From the NCBI RefSeq assembly GCF_033115175.1, contig NC_084845.1, positions 2,420,501 through 2,484,500 of the forward strand: a DNA stretch of 64,000 nucleotides. The letters are read 5' to 3'. The notes beneath the pieces are model-generated. The model was given only the letters and a program-made list of their open reading frames with translations, was not told the origin of the DNA and did not search any database. The position numbers and the translations under genes were made by a program. Below, piece by piece: positions 48,168 through 56,912 of the stretch (positions are counted from its first letter, which is position 1; every line of letters starts with the position of its first letter). This stretch comes from Lepus europaeus. Taxonomy: Eukaryota; Chordata; Mammalia; Lagomorpha; Leporidae.

Positions 48168-48400
48168 CCTACTTCAGTCGGGTCTCCTATCCCGGAGCCA
48201 CACGGTGGGGGCCCACCTACCTCAGTCGGGTCTCCTATCCCAGAGCCACACGTGGGGCCCTCCTACCTCAGTCTGGTCTCTATCCCAGAGCCGCACGTGG
48301 GGCCCGCCTACCTCAGTCGGGTCTCCTATCCCAGAGCCGCACGGTGGGGGCCCGCCTACCTCAGTCGGGTCTCCTATCCCAGAGCCTCACGTGGGGGCAG
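48168..48400 (+). repeat. Five-copy minisatellite, 45-48-bp unit
   Basis: Units begin at 48168, 48216, 48262, 48307 and 48355 with CCTAC(C/T)TCAGTC(G/T)GGTCTC. The GTGGGG(GC)CC spacer varies in length. The first and fourth units are 48 bp, so the plus frame stays open through the array, but there is no sign of a gene. Confidence 0.93.
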
Positions 48401-48548
48401 TGCAGTCTGCAGGCTGGGGTGCCCTTCCTGAGAGCAGCCTCTCAGATACAGGGCCTCTTACCTGGACCTCCTGCGACCCTCTCCTCCGGGATCTCCATCA
48501 CAACCCAGACCAAAGGAGTCCCCACCTCTGGGTGGAAAAGGCAGGGCC

Positions 48549-48885
48549 CTGGGGCCTGCATTGTGCTGCAGCGGGTTAAGCTGCCACTGGTGTTGTCGGT
48601 GTCCCGTATGGGCGCTGGTTCAAGTCCCAGCTGCTCCACTTTTCATACAGCTTCCTGCTAATGCACCTGAGAAAGCAGTGGAGGATGGCCCGAGTGCTTG
48701 GGTCCCTGCACCCATGTGGGAGACCCCAAGGAGGCTCTTGGCTCCTGGCTTCAGCTTGGCCCAGCCCTGGTCATTGTAGCCATTTAAGGAGTGAACCAGC
48801 AGATAGAAGACCTCTCTCACTGTCTCTCACTTTCTCTCTAACTATGCCTTTCAAATTAATAAATCTTTTTTTAAAAAGAAAAGAA
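48549..48885 (+). mobile_element. C-repeat SINE
   Basis: Head GGGGCCTGCATTGTGCTGCAGC, tail 'tttcaaattaataaatctttttt'. Lies just 3' of the leftmost microexon candidate in its presumed next intron. Confidence 0.87.
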
Positions 48886-48914
48886 AAGGAGAGGGCAGGG
48901 CCCCAAGCACTTAC

Positions 48915-48941
48915 CTTCTTCCTTGCAGTCATTTGTTTCTT
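48915..48941 (-). CDS. Microexon A6 (27 nt)
   Basis: Acceptor ...CCCCATTTTAG (AG at 48942-48943), donor GTAAGT (48909-48914). About 170 nt of nearly pure pyrimidine precede the acceptor on this strand. Encodes EETNDCKEE plus the first base of the next codon. No counterpart found in series B. Confidence 0.45.
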
Positions 48942-48943
48942 CT

Positions 48944-49118
48944 AAAATGGGGAAGGAAGAAGAGGGGGAGGGGGAGCAAGAGGAGGAGAAGGAAAGAGAA
49001 GGAAGGGAGGGTGGGGAGGAGGAAGAGAGGGAGGAAGAAGGAGATGGAGGGAAGAAGAGAGGAAGAGATGGAGGGAAGAAGGGATGGAGGAAGGAAGGGG
49101 AGAAGGAAAGAAAGGAGA
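48944..49118 (+). repeat. Polypurine tract (GGA/GGAA-rich)
   Basis: About 175 bp almost entirely A and G on the plus strand, with GGAAGGA and GGGAGG motifs. On the minus strand it is a very long polypyrimidine tract directly before microexon A6. Confidence 0.9.
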
Positions 49119-49199
49119 AAAAATAAAATACTGAATTATGAAATAGGTGGAAACTAAACAGTGATCTCGGGTGCATTGGGCGCGGAGAGAAGGGACTGC

Positions 49200-49562
49200 T
49201 GTGGGCTTCCTTGGTGTTCCTTGGTCCCAGCACTCCCCTGCCTCGGGGCCTTTGCACATGCTGCTCCCTCTGCCTGGAATGCTCTGCCCTCTCACACACA
49301 CACATCTGGCTGCCTCACCTCCCGATGTCACCTCCCCTGCTGGTCCTCTAAAAACATCCCAGCGTCTCCCACATTCTTCCCCTCTGCCTCACCCAACAGC
49401 TGTGTAACCTGCTTTATTATCATCTCCTTTCTTTCTCTTATTGGAATGCAAGCTGCATTCAGGCTCGTATTTCTGTCTGTTTTATTCCCTGCTATATCTC
49501 TGATACCTAGAATAAGACTCAGCATAGAGTAGCTAACATTAATTGATATTTGTTGGACGAAT
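49200..49562 (+). repeat. L2 3' end
   Basis: 'cctcggggcctttgcacatgctgctccctctgcctggaatgctctgcc' through 'atatctctgatacctagaataagactcagcatag' is a clear L2 match. Confidence 0.85.
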
Positions 49563-49705
49563 GGAAAAAGTTAACATTTTCTGCTGCCAACAATGGTTGG
49601 TTTGATGTTATTTAAAGTCTTCCAACATAAAAAGAAAAAGGTGAACAGCACTGTATTTCTGTGTCGGGGAGAATCATGGGGCCCAGTAGCCATCACCAGA
49701 CTCAC

Positions 49706-49732
49706 CACTCAACACCTGCAGGCTCAGCAAAC
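49706..49732 (-). CDS. Microexon A5 (27 nt)
   Basis: Acceptor TTTGTTGCTTTCTTTCAG, a strong pyrimidine tract (AG at 49733-49734), donor GTGAGT (49700-49705). Encodes the end of the hydrophobic stretch, GLLSLQVLS. Its counterpart at 58651-58677 is also 27 nt, begins with the same GTnTGnTGA pattern and yields GLMNRLSPD. Confidence 0.45.
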
Positions 49733-49869
49733 CTGAAAGAAAGCAACAAACAAACAGTCCCAACCAAGAGACAATGAGACAAATGCCGCAGACCAACGGG
49801 TTCAGCAACCTTGCCCAGAGCTGCTGCTACTCTGAGAGGTCCTGCTGGTCTCCCTGGCACTGTCCTCAC

Positions 49870-50022
49870 TTCTCCGTCAGGCCATTGGCTTATATTATAA
49901 TACAAAGTTCTGTCTTGTCTGCCTTCTCCATCAGACTGTAATACAAGGATCTGTCACTTGTCAACCTCCTCCATCAGATTATAATACAAGGATCTGTCAC
50001 TCATCTGCTCCTCCATCAAACT
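49870..50022 (+). repeat. Three-copy tandem repeat, about 43-46 bp
   Basis: Units share 'ataatacaaggatctgtcact' and 'ctcctccatca'. Each differs from the next at several positions. Lies in the intron between A5 and A4. Confidence 0.8.
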
Positions 50023-50165
50023 ATGAGTTTATGGAGAGGTATGAGCAGGTGAGATTGAGGTTTCAGGTTCCCCATACTCTGCATGGTCCTGTCATATTCT
50101 AGGCAATTAAAAAAATATATTCTTGATGAGCAAGCCCCAAGACATGTGTGCAGGGAGGTACTTAC

Positions 50166-50174
50166 CTAGGATCT
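50166..50174 (-). CDS. Microexon A4 (9 nt)
   Basis: AGATCCTAG between acceptor 'ggatgacatcag' (weak tract, with 'cttcctct' further up) and donor GTAAGTAC. Seven of nine bases agree with B4 (GGATCATAG). Flanking similarity to B4 extends about 100 bp to the right, including 'cagagtgttg' beside 'cccaagg'. Confidence 0.4.
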   Translation of the reverse strand, partial: RS

Positions 50175-50339
50175 CTGATGTCATCCATCCAGAGGAAGTA
50201 TGGTGCAGGAGGTGGGCACAGGTCAAAGATGCAGACAGGGTCCAGAGTGTTGAGTCCCAAGGGCCATGGAAGGAGAGGCCAGAGCAGGAGACACAATCAC
50301 ACCATCAGAAGGCAGAGGGATGGGGAGTGGCTGGGAACA

Positions 50340-51000
50340 GAGCTTAGGACAGATCTTAGCGAACAGTTAGACTACAGCAGTGAACGGGAGCAGAGCATCA
50401 TGTGGGTGGCATTGGGGGACCAACAGTGGTCAATTTCTCAGAGACAGGAAGTAAAATAGTGGCTGCCAAGGACCTGGGGAAGGGGGAGAGTGGGAGTGGC
50501 TGCTTAATGGGTTTGGGGCCTCCTTCTGAGGTGAAGAAAAGTCCTGGCTCTAGATTGGGGTGGTAGTTGCACAACACTGCAATGGTGCCATGTGTCACCA
50601 TATCATATAAAGTGGCAAAGGTGGTATGGTTGGGCTTTTTGTTTTGTTTTAGATTTTATTTATTTGAGAGAGTTACAGACGGGGAGAGACAGAAAGGTCT
50701 TCCATCTGCTGGTTCAGTCCCCAAATGGCCGCAATGGCAGAGCTGTGCCAATCTGAAGCCAGGAGCCAGGCGCTTCCTCCTGGTATCCCATGTGAGTGCA
50801 AGGGCCCAAGCACTTGGGCCATCTGCTGCTGCTTTTCCCAGGCCATTAGCAGGGAGTTAAATTTTAAGTGGAGAAGCCAGACTGGAACCGGTGCCTACCT
50901 GGGATGCCAGCTCTGCATGTGGATGCTTAGCCTACTATGCCACAGTGCCGGCCCTAGGTGGTAAGTTTTATGTTACATATTTTACCACAAAAAAATCAAA
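50340..51000 (+). repeat. Old L1 3' end, split by a SINE
   Basis: 'gacaggaagtaaaatagtggctgccaaggacctgggg' and, after the SINE, 'ggtggtaagttttatgttacatattttaccac' are ordinary L1 3' UTR blocks. Confidence 0.6.
50650..50956 (-). mobile_element. C-repeat SINE in L1
   Basis: Inverted tail 'tagattttatttatttgagag', inverted head 'ccacagtgccggccc'. Confidence 0.88.
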
Positions 51001-51196
51001 GAGAGCATGTGACTTCTTTGTCAAGCAGTGACCTTTTTCAGCAATGGCCTCTTGAGATAGCCAGAGCTGGACTCTGAAAGGAGAGTCTGGCTGTGCACAG
51101 GACAGTGGGCAGCACAGCCACATGGTTAAGCCATGGCGTCAGACCGGTGTCCATCACCACCCACCTTGTGCCTCCAGCAAAGTGCACATAAATTGG

Positions 51197-51502
51197 GGCC
51201 GGCACTGTGACACAGAGGTTAATCCTTCACCTGCAGCACTGGCATCCCATGTGGGTGCCCATTCAAGTCCCGGCTGCTCTTCTTCTGATCCAGCTCCCTG
51301 CTGTGGAAAACAATGGAAGATGGCCCAACTTCTTGGGCCGCTGCACCAGTGTGGGAGACCCGGAAGAAGCTCCTGGCTCCTGATCTGCTCAGCTGCAGCC
51401 ATTGTGGCCATTTGGGGAGTGAAGCAGTGGATGGAAGACCTCCCTCTCTCTGCCTCTGACTGTCTGTAACTCTACCTCTCAAATAAGTAAATAAAAAGTT
51501 AA
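51197..51502 (+). mobile_element. C-repeat SINE
   Basis: Head GGGGCCGGCACTGTGACAC, tail 'caaataagtaaataaaaag'. Confidence 0.88.
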
Positions 51503-51645
51503 AAACAGACACCCAACCTGTTCAAAGGTGAAAATGATGGAGCTATTATTCTTCCAGAAAAGGATGGTCAGATTCTGAGGGAGGATCTGGGGCAGAGAAG
51601 AATGGGAGTGAGTGGAAGGGCCAATGTGTGCCCCTAGAATCTTAC

Positions 51646-51654
51646 GTTTCAGTA
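51646..51654 (-). CDS. Microexon A3 (9 nt)
   Basis: TACTGAAAC with donor GTAAGATTC and acceptor 'gcgggtcaacag', the weakest acceptor of the series. B3 (TGCTGAAAG) matches at seven of nine bases and shares the same donor and downstream GATTC. Confidence 0.4.
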
Positions 51655-52323
51655 CTGTTGACCCGCGAGCATCCAGGAGGACATCCGGTCAGTCATTGGG
51701 CAGCAGCAGGCGTGCAGGTCAGGAGGAAGAGAGAGGGTCAAAATGCCTCTGTCCTGCTCACCCACCCTTCTGGTCCTCAGGGCAAAGGGGAAGTGGCAGT
51801 GCCTTCCAGGGCTCACGGAATGGGCTGGGGGATGGGAGGGGGCTCTGGAAGCTTCCGGGACACTTGACTCCTCTGGAGACACTAGGAAGTCTGGAGGGGG
51901 AAAGCTGAGGAGGGACTGGGCCACTTGCCCTTGGTTCTCCTTATTCCATGTCCTCTGCACAGATGTGCCCACCTCAGTCCTTCCTGGTGTTCTGGTTCTC
52001 AGTGCTTGAGAGTCCTTATGAGACCCTGCTCAACACTTGGGGACTTGAGTGGCTAAGGGCTCACCTTCCTGCCCACACGGTGTGGTGCAACTCCAGACCC
52101 ACATGTGCCTGGGCACATCTCACAACTTCCTGTGCAATCACAGGATCAGGGAGTCTCCAGCCGGTCCCCAGCCTCCTTCAGGGATGGAGGCCATGGACAG
52201 AGGGTTTTCCTCAACCTGTGTCCTAAATTGAGAAGATCTACCCAGAGATCTCTTTCTTGTTTCCTCTCCATCCCCACATCTAGAAACATTCCAGTTTCCC
52301 AAACAGAAGGAAAAATAACTTAC
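51655..52323. other. Intron of the microexon candidate, no repeat assigned
   Basis: Unique-looking. Contains plus-strand open frames without family likeness. Confidence 0.4.
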
Positions 52324-52329
52324 TTTTCA
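52324..52329 (-). CDS. Microexon A2 (6 nt)
   Basis: TGAAAA between acceptor 'tggtggtatgttccag' and donor GTAAGT. Supplies TG of the start codon, AAA (Lys) and the first base of the next codon. The B2 counterpart TCAAAT supplies TC instead of TG. Confidence 0.4.
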
Positions 52330-52419
52330 CTGGAACATACCACCAACCAGCCATCAAGGAATCAATATGGAAAAATGAGCAAAAGACAGGGTCAGCATTA
52401 GCACCCCTCCTGTCCCTGG

Positions 52420-53020
52420 TCCGTTCCTTTATCCATTCATCGAATATTTTAAAGTTATTTAAAACCTTACTTTCAATATACCATTAAAGTACACCAAAAT
52501 GGAGACCCACCCTGAGTGACTCAGTTAGGCCTCCTATCACCTCAGTCTTGCTTGGTCTGCAAACTTAAGTGAATCTTAGCTTGGGCTATTTCTTATAAAT
52601 ACCTACAATGAAAGACAAATAGAACTTAGGTTCACCAATCAGAAGCAGCCAACACCCTTCTATAACTAGGGATTTTCCAACAGTATAGACCAAATAAGGC
52701 AGCTCTATCGCTGTGGCCATCACACATTTTTTCTGCTTCACTTCCAGGTCCATCCTATGAGGGCCTCGCCCTGATGGAGCTCCCAGAGCACTTTCGGTCT
52801 GGAGCTCCCAACTCATAAATTGTTTGCTCAGATAAGCTCCTTGTAATCTCACTGTGCCTCAGTTTACCTTCTAAGCAGTATTAGTGATGCACAGAACATG
52901 GGCGAAGAATAGCACAGAGGAGTCCTGTGTCCCCATCACCCAGTTTCTCCCAGTGGTAGCCCCTGGTGGAATCAGAGCATGCTATCAAAACTAGCAAACA
53001 AGTGCTGGCCCAGTACAGCT
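52420..53020. other. Intron of the microexon candidate, nothing recognised
   Basis: No named repeat, no gene-like frame. The inverted repeat follows directly. Confidence 0.4.
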
Positions 53021-53098
53021 GTGCATATAAGACTGGTGAGACCTAGGTAAGGCCCTGGGCTACAGGCCTTACCTAGGTCTCACCAGTCTTATATGCAC
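53021..53098. repeat. Perfect inverted repeat, 34-bp arms, 10-nt loop
   Basis: Left arm 53021-53054 (starts GTGCATATAAGACTGG), loop CTGGGCTACA (53055-53064), right arm 53065-53098. Every base of the arms pairs. A transcript from either strand would fold into a 34-bp perfect hairpin. Each strand carries CCTAG|GTAAGG, a splice-donor-like sequence resembling that of microexon A4. Confidence 0.97.
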
Positions 53099-53344
53099 TC
53101 GTTTTTGGTGCTTTACTAAATATTTATTTGATGGTCAAATTGACATAATAATTATCTTTATAAATGAAGGGAGGGAAATGCGTGTAGTGGGGGAGTTTAG
53201 GTTTAAAGGGCTCAGGCAGAACAGGTGGGTACCACTCAATCACTGCCTCTCCATCTCCAGGGCAGGCTGGGAGTATGAGGGAACTTCTGAACACTCATGG
53301 AAAATGAAATGAAATGATAAGTTTCTTTCAGCACAAGGAATTTT

Positions 53345-53460
53345 TTTAAGTCCTTGAATACAAAGGATCTTCAAAAAGTCAATGAAAATGTGTGATATGA
53401 AAAAACTATGGATTTCAATTTTTTGCATTAAAGCCTGTTTAACTTTTTGAAGTAGGACTT
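53345..53460. mobile_element. Palindromic MITE-like element, copy 2
   Basis: 'ggatcttcaaaaagtcaatgaaaatg' and 'gtttaactttttgaagta' are terminal inverted repeats around an AT-rich centre. Confidence 0.55.
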
Positions 53461-53717
53461 GAGGGAAAGAGGGGAGGTCAAGGGGAAAGCACCGTCCCCT
53501 TCCTCATCTGCTGCACCCTGGAAAGTGATGGTGCCCCCTGCTAGACAACTGGACTATCAAGGCGAATTTGGCCGGCCTGTATGGCCAGAGTAGTGTGTGA
53601 AGGAACCATCACGTAGGAAGTGTGTTACGCACACACACCTCGCTCCATCATGTAAGTCCTCCTTCTTAGGTCTGAGCTGGGATCCTAGAACTGGATTTTA
53701 AGCAAACACTGAGAGGC

Positions 53718-54125
53718 GTTGCTGTAGCTCAGACATCAACAAACTTTCTCTGTAAAGAGCCAGATGGGAAATACTATAGGCTGTGCAGTCTGTGTGGTCC
53801 CAGTTGCAACCACTCAGCTCTGCTCTTGCAGGACAGAAGTAGCCCACAGACAGAATGTGAATGAGTGGGTGTGGCTGTGAGTTAATGAAGCTTTATTTAC
53901 AAATCAGGCAGCAGGAGTACCGGTTTGCAAAACCTGCTCTATCTCAGTGGTTCTCAAACCATCTGTACCAAGTTCTCAAAAGCACCTGGGAAACCTTTCC
54001 GAAAAGAGTCATAGATCCCAGCCCTCAGTATTCTCATGCAGATGGCTCAAGTGAGGCACAGAAATCTATTTTTTAAAGTTTCTGATTCTCAGCTAACTTG
54101 GTGGGGGTAGAGAACTTGACTTCCA
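53718..54125. mobile_element. Two ancient hAT-type non-autonomous elements
   Basis: 53718-53945 ('aacaaactttctctgtaaagagccagatggg' ... 'gaagctttatttacaaatcagg') and 53945-54125 ('agtggttctcaaaccatctgtacc' ... 'aaagtttctgattctcag') match two common mammalian DNA-element consensus sequences. Names not assigned. Confidence 0.6.
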
Positions 54126-54614
54126 TGTGATTCACAGTGCTGCCACAGAGTTCAGCCATAGAGGAAGGTGCTGCCATATTGGTTTTCTTCAACTCCTTTG
54201 ATCTGAACGTGGATTAGTTGTTGCAAAGGCATTGTTTTCCTTTAAGAAACATTTCTGTTGCCCAACCCTGTGCCATGGACCTAAAAGGTCGGCAAGCCTA
54301 CTTCTGTCTTCCGAGGACACTGCTCCACCACCCTTTTTCCTCGGGATTTTCCCTCCACTCTCTGAAGGGTCCAGCTTCTTTCTCGCCTCCAGATTCTCAT
54401 TTTTCCTTCTGGAAGGCTAAAGTGAGGAGGGCTCCTTCTCATTACAGCAACTTCTAGTAAGAAATCTAACTTGAACTTGCAGATGTGCTGGTAATGGCTT
54501 GCAAGAGATGATTGTTACAATTGCAGGAATTTTACATGCCAACTCTTAAACTGTTAGCAGCATGAAGTCAACTAAGATTAGAGTATTTATATCATGGAAA
54601 AATGACAGTGGCTG
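54126..54614. other. Nothing recognised
   Basis: Unique-looking, no gene. Confidence 0.45.
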
Positions 54615-54945
54615 GGACCACCATTGTAGTGCAGGTTAAGCAGCTGCATGCAATGCCGGCATCTCATGAGTGCTAGCTGGAGTCCCAGCTGCTCCGTTTT
54701 CATCCCACTCCCTGCTAATGCACCTGGGAAAGCAGCAAAAGATGACCCAACTACCTGGGCCCTGCCACTCATGTGGGAGACCGGATGCAGTTCCAGACTC
54801 CTGGCTTCAGCCTGGCTCAGCCCCAGCTGTTGCAGACATTTGAGGAGTGAACCAGCAGATGGAGGAGATATCTCTCTCTCCTCCCTCCCCCGTTCTCACT
54901 GTAACTCTGCCCTCAAATAAATATATTTTTTTCTGGAAAAAAAAT
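54615..54945 (+). mobile_element. C-repeat SINE
   Basis: Diverged head 'gggaccaccattgtagtgcagg', tail 'caaataaatatatttttttc'. Confidence 0.82.
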
Positions 54946-55143
54946 GATAATTGCTGCCAATCAGGGTTTCCCACAGGTTTAGACTTCACCATTTTCTGTT
55001 TGTGCTGATGTAGTCCCAGTTACCAACTAGTGGCCAAGTGCCAGGGCCTGGACCAACCCTACCCCCAAATTTTGGAAAGGAATGCCAAGCCTGGATTGGC
55101 TTATGAGAGTCTCATTTCAGCAACACAGACTGTCAGTACTTAC

Positions 55144-55161
55144 TTTCTTCTTCTGTTCTAT
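55144..55161 (-). CDS. Microexon A1 (18 nt)
   Basis: Acceptor 'gcatcctcgcccccag' preceded by 'tttttcctctctactcctctcctcccc', donor GTAAGTAC. Its last base is the A of the ATG. If read through upstream, the frame is RTEEE before the Met. B1, also 18 nt and purine-rich at its 3' end, reads VIEEK. Confidence 0.4.
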
Positions 55162-55384
55162 CTGGGGGCGAGGATGCAGGCAGCCAGGTTCCAGGGGAGG
55201 AGAGGAGTAGAGAGGAAAAACAGGCATTAAAACTCGAGTCCCAGACACCAGTAGAAAAGCATCCCTGACCCATCAGGGGAGCAGAGGTGGAAGTGCTACT
55301 GGAGATGAGGAAACACAACCCACGGGTTCGACAGCTGAAGGCACAGATGCATTGATGCAACCACTTGGTCTCCTAGCAACTGTT

Positions 55385-55700
55385 TCTGGAGCATCTGCTG
55401 TGTGCTGAGCATTAAGCAAGGTACAGAGGATGCAACGGAATGTAACAGACAAGATCTGCGGGCTCAGGGGGCTTACAGTCGAGTCAGAGAGGCAGGCAAC
55501 AAAGACATCCCAAAGTAGGGTATTGTGGGATGAGTGTTCTGGGTAGACCTGCAGGGAACAGTGGGAATCTGTAAGGAGGGGATGGCTGCTGACCTTGTGG
55601 GGGTACCAGGGTAGGCATCTTGGTGGAAGTGATGTTGTGTCTGAGACCTGAAAGACGAGCAGGGATTAGGCAGGTAAAGGAATTTGGGAGGGGAGGGAGA
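55385..55700 (+). repeat. Ancient interspersed repeat (unassigned)
   Basis: 'tgctgtgtgctgagcattaagcaaggtacagaggatgcaac...gggggcttacagtcgag' is the common 'tgctggggatacagcagtgaacaaaacagac' type repeat. Confidence 0.45.
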
Positions 55701-55892
55701 AAAGTGCCCCCGGTGGGGGGAACAACATGGGCATGGGCATAGGCAGGAAGGAGCCCAGAGCTCCAGAAGGATTGGAAGAGGTCTAAGATGACCATGGCAC
55801 AGACACAGCTGGACAGTACAGGAGGGAATGGTGCATAGCCCCACAGGGACTCAGAAAGACTCCAGAGTTCATCCTAAGAACAGTGGGCCCTC

Positions 55893-56150
55893 GGGGCCAG
55901 CACTGTGGTGCAGTGGGTTAACGCCCTGGCCTGCCGCACTGGCATCCCATATGGGCAACAATTCAAGTCCCGGCTGCTCCACTTCCGATCCAGCTCTCTG
56001 CTATGGCCTGAGAAAGCAGTGGAAGATGGCCCAAGTGCTTGGGCCCCTGCACCGACGTTGGAGACCCAGAAGAAGCTCCCAGCTCCTGGCTTCAGACCGG
56101 CGCAGCTGTGGCTGTTGCAGCCAATTAGAGAGTGAACCATCAGGTGGAAG

Positions 56151-56195
<45 letters not shown>

Positions 56196-56292
56196 TCTCT
56201 CCCTCCCTCCCTCCCTCCCTCTCCCCCCCCCTTTGTGTAACTCTGACTTTCAAATAAATAAATAAATCTTAAAAAAAAAAGAGAGAGAGAGA
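55893..56292 (+). mobile_element. C-repeat SINE with long (CT)n
   Basis: Near-consensus copy (GGGGCCAGCACTGTGGTGCAGTGGG). CT-rich run of about 80 bp (56151-56229), (AAAT)n and poly-A at the end. Confidence 0.93.
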
Positions 56293-56319
56293 AAGAACAG
56301 TGGGGCCTCACAGTGGGGC

Positions 56320-56475
56320 CTCACTGAGCAATCTGGACCCGTGCTCAGATCCTGGCTATCATTTACCAGCATCATGGTCTTCGGCAACTTTATGTCAATC
56401 TCCTCCTTGTACAATCAGAATCACAGCTGAGAGATCATCCTGGAGCCGAAGTGCCTCCCAGAATGCCTCAGTGTC
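56320..56475 (+). repeat. MIR SINE
   Basis: 'ctcagatcctggctatcatttaccagcatcatggtcttcggcaac' to 'tcacagctgagagatcatc' matches MIR. The exon-like string inside it is therefore dismissed. Confidence 0.6.
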
Positions 56476-56747
56476 AGTGTTAAAGTTGGAAAAATCCTGG
56501 GCAGATGCAGACAGGTGGGCTGCCCTGGATCAGGGTGTTGCACGTGAGGACCTGCAGGTGCACTTGCTCATCTGAGGTGCTGACTGAAGTTTTTGTTAGT
56601 TTCCATTTTGCCACCAAGGCTCCACTTCCTAGTGAGCCTCACTTTTCCCCATCTGTACTGTGTGCATGATCTCCAGCCCTGTGGGTCTACGACACCTGCC
56701 TCCTCCACTCTCAACTCAGACTCTGCAGATATTAGAAGGTTAATGAG

Positions 56748-56770
56748 GGATTATTATTATTATTATTATG
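56748..56770 (+). repeat. (TTA)n microsatellite
   Basis: Seven uninterrupted ATT/TTA units. Confidence 0.9.
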
Positions 56771-56786
56771 CATGATATCATATGTA

Positions 56787-56912
56787 AAGGGAAGGGGCTT
56801 CAAAAAGTTCATGGGAAAATGGAGTTCAATGGTAAGTTTGTCTTGCACAAGGTCTTGAGGCCCGTGCACAGTTCTTACATAGTATGCAATTCCATGAACT
56901 TTTGGAAGACCC
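56787..56912. mobile_element. Palindromic MITE-like element, copy 3
   Basis: 'ggggcttcaaaaagttcatggg' and 'ccatgaacttttggaagacccc' are inverted repeats near the two ends of a 126-bp element. Confidence 0.65.

Larger units (their letters stand above)
48915..55161 (-). other. Candidate microexon gene, series A (six exons, transcript runs right to left)
   Basis: Six minus-strand units, each with acceptor AG and donor GTAAG or GTGAG: 55144-55161 (18 nt), 52324-52329 (6), 51646-51654 (9), 50166-50174 (9), 49706-49732 (27), 48915-48941 (27). All are multiples of three. Joined, they give one open frame in which every intron is phase 1. It has an ATG across the 18/6-nt junction in an A-at-minus-3 context, reading MKILKQILGLLSLQVLS and continuing EETNDCKEE. 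The first part looks like a signal peptide or amphipathic helix, the second is acidic with one Cys. The first five units have same-length counterparts in the same order at 58651-63343. No downstream exon, poly-A site or promoter is assigned and I recognise no family. The open frame alone is short enough to arise by chance. The support is the paired lengths and the similarity of the two peptides. Confidence 0.45.

Noticed and set aside
48168-48400. CRISPR-like array
   Set aside because: Units vary in length, there are no unique spacers, and the genome is mammalian.
48149-48661. 170-codon plus-strand frame
   Set aside because: Created by the minisatellite and the following SINE.
56366-56398. 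Exon-like segments with acidic frames between the two microexon series
   Set aside because: The sequence is a MIR SINE.
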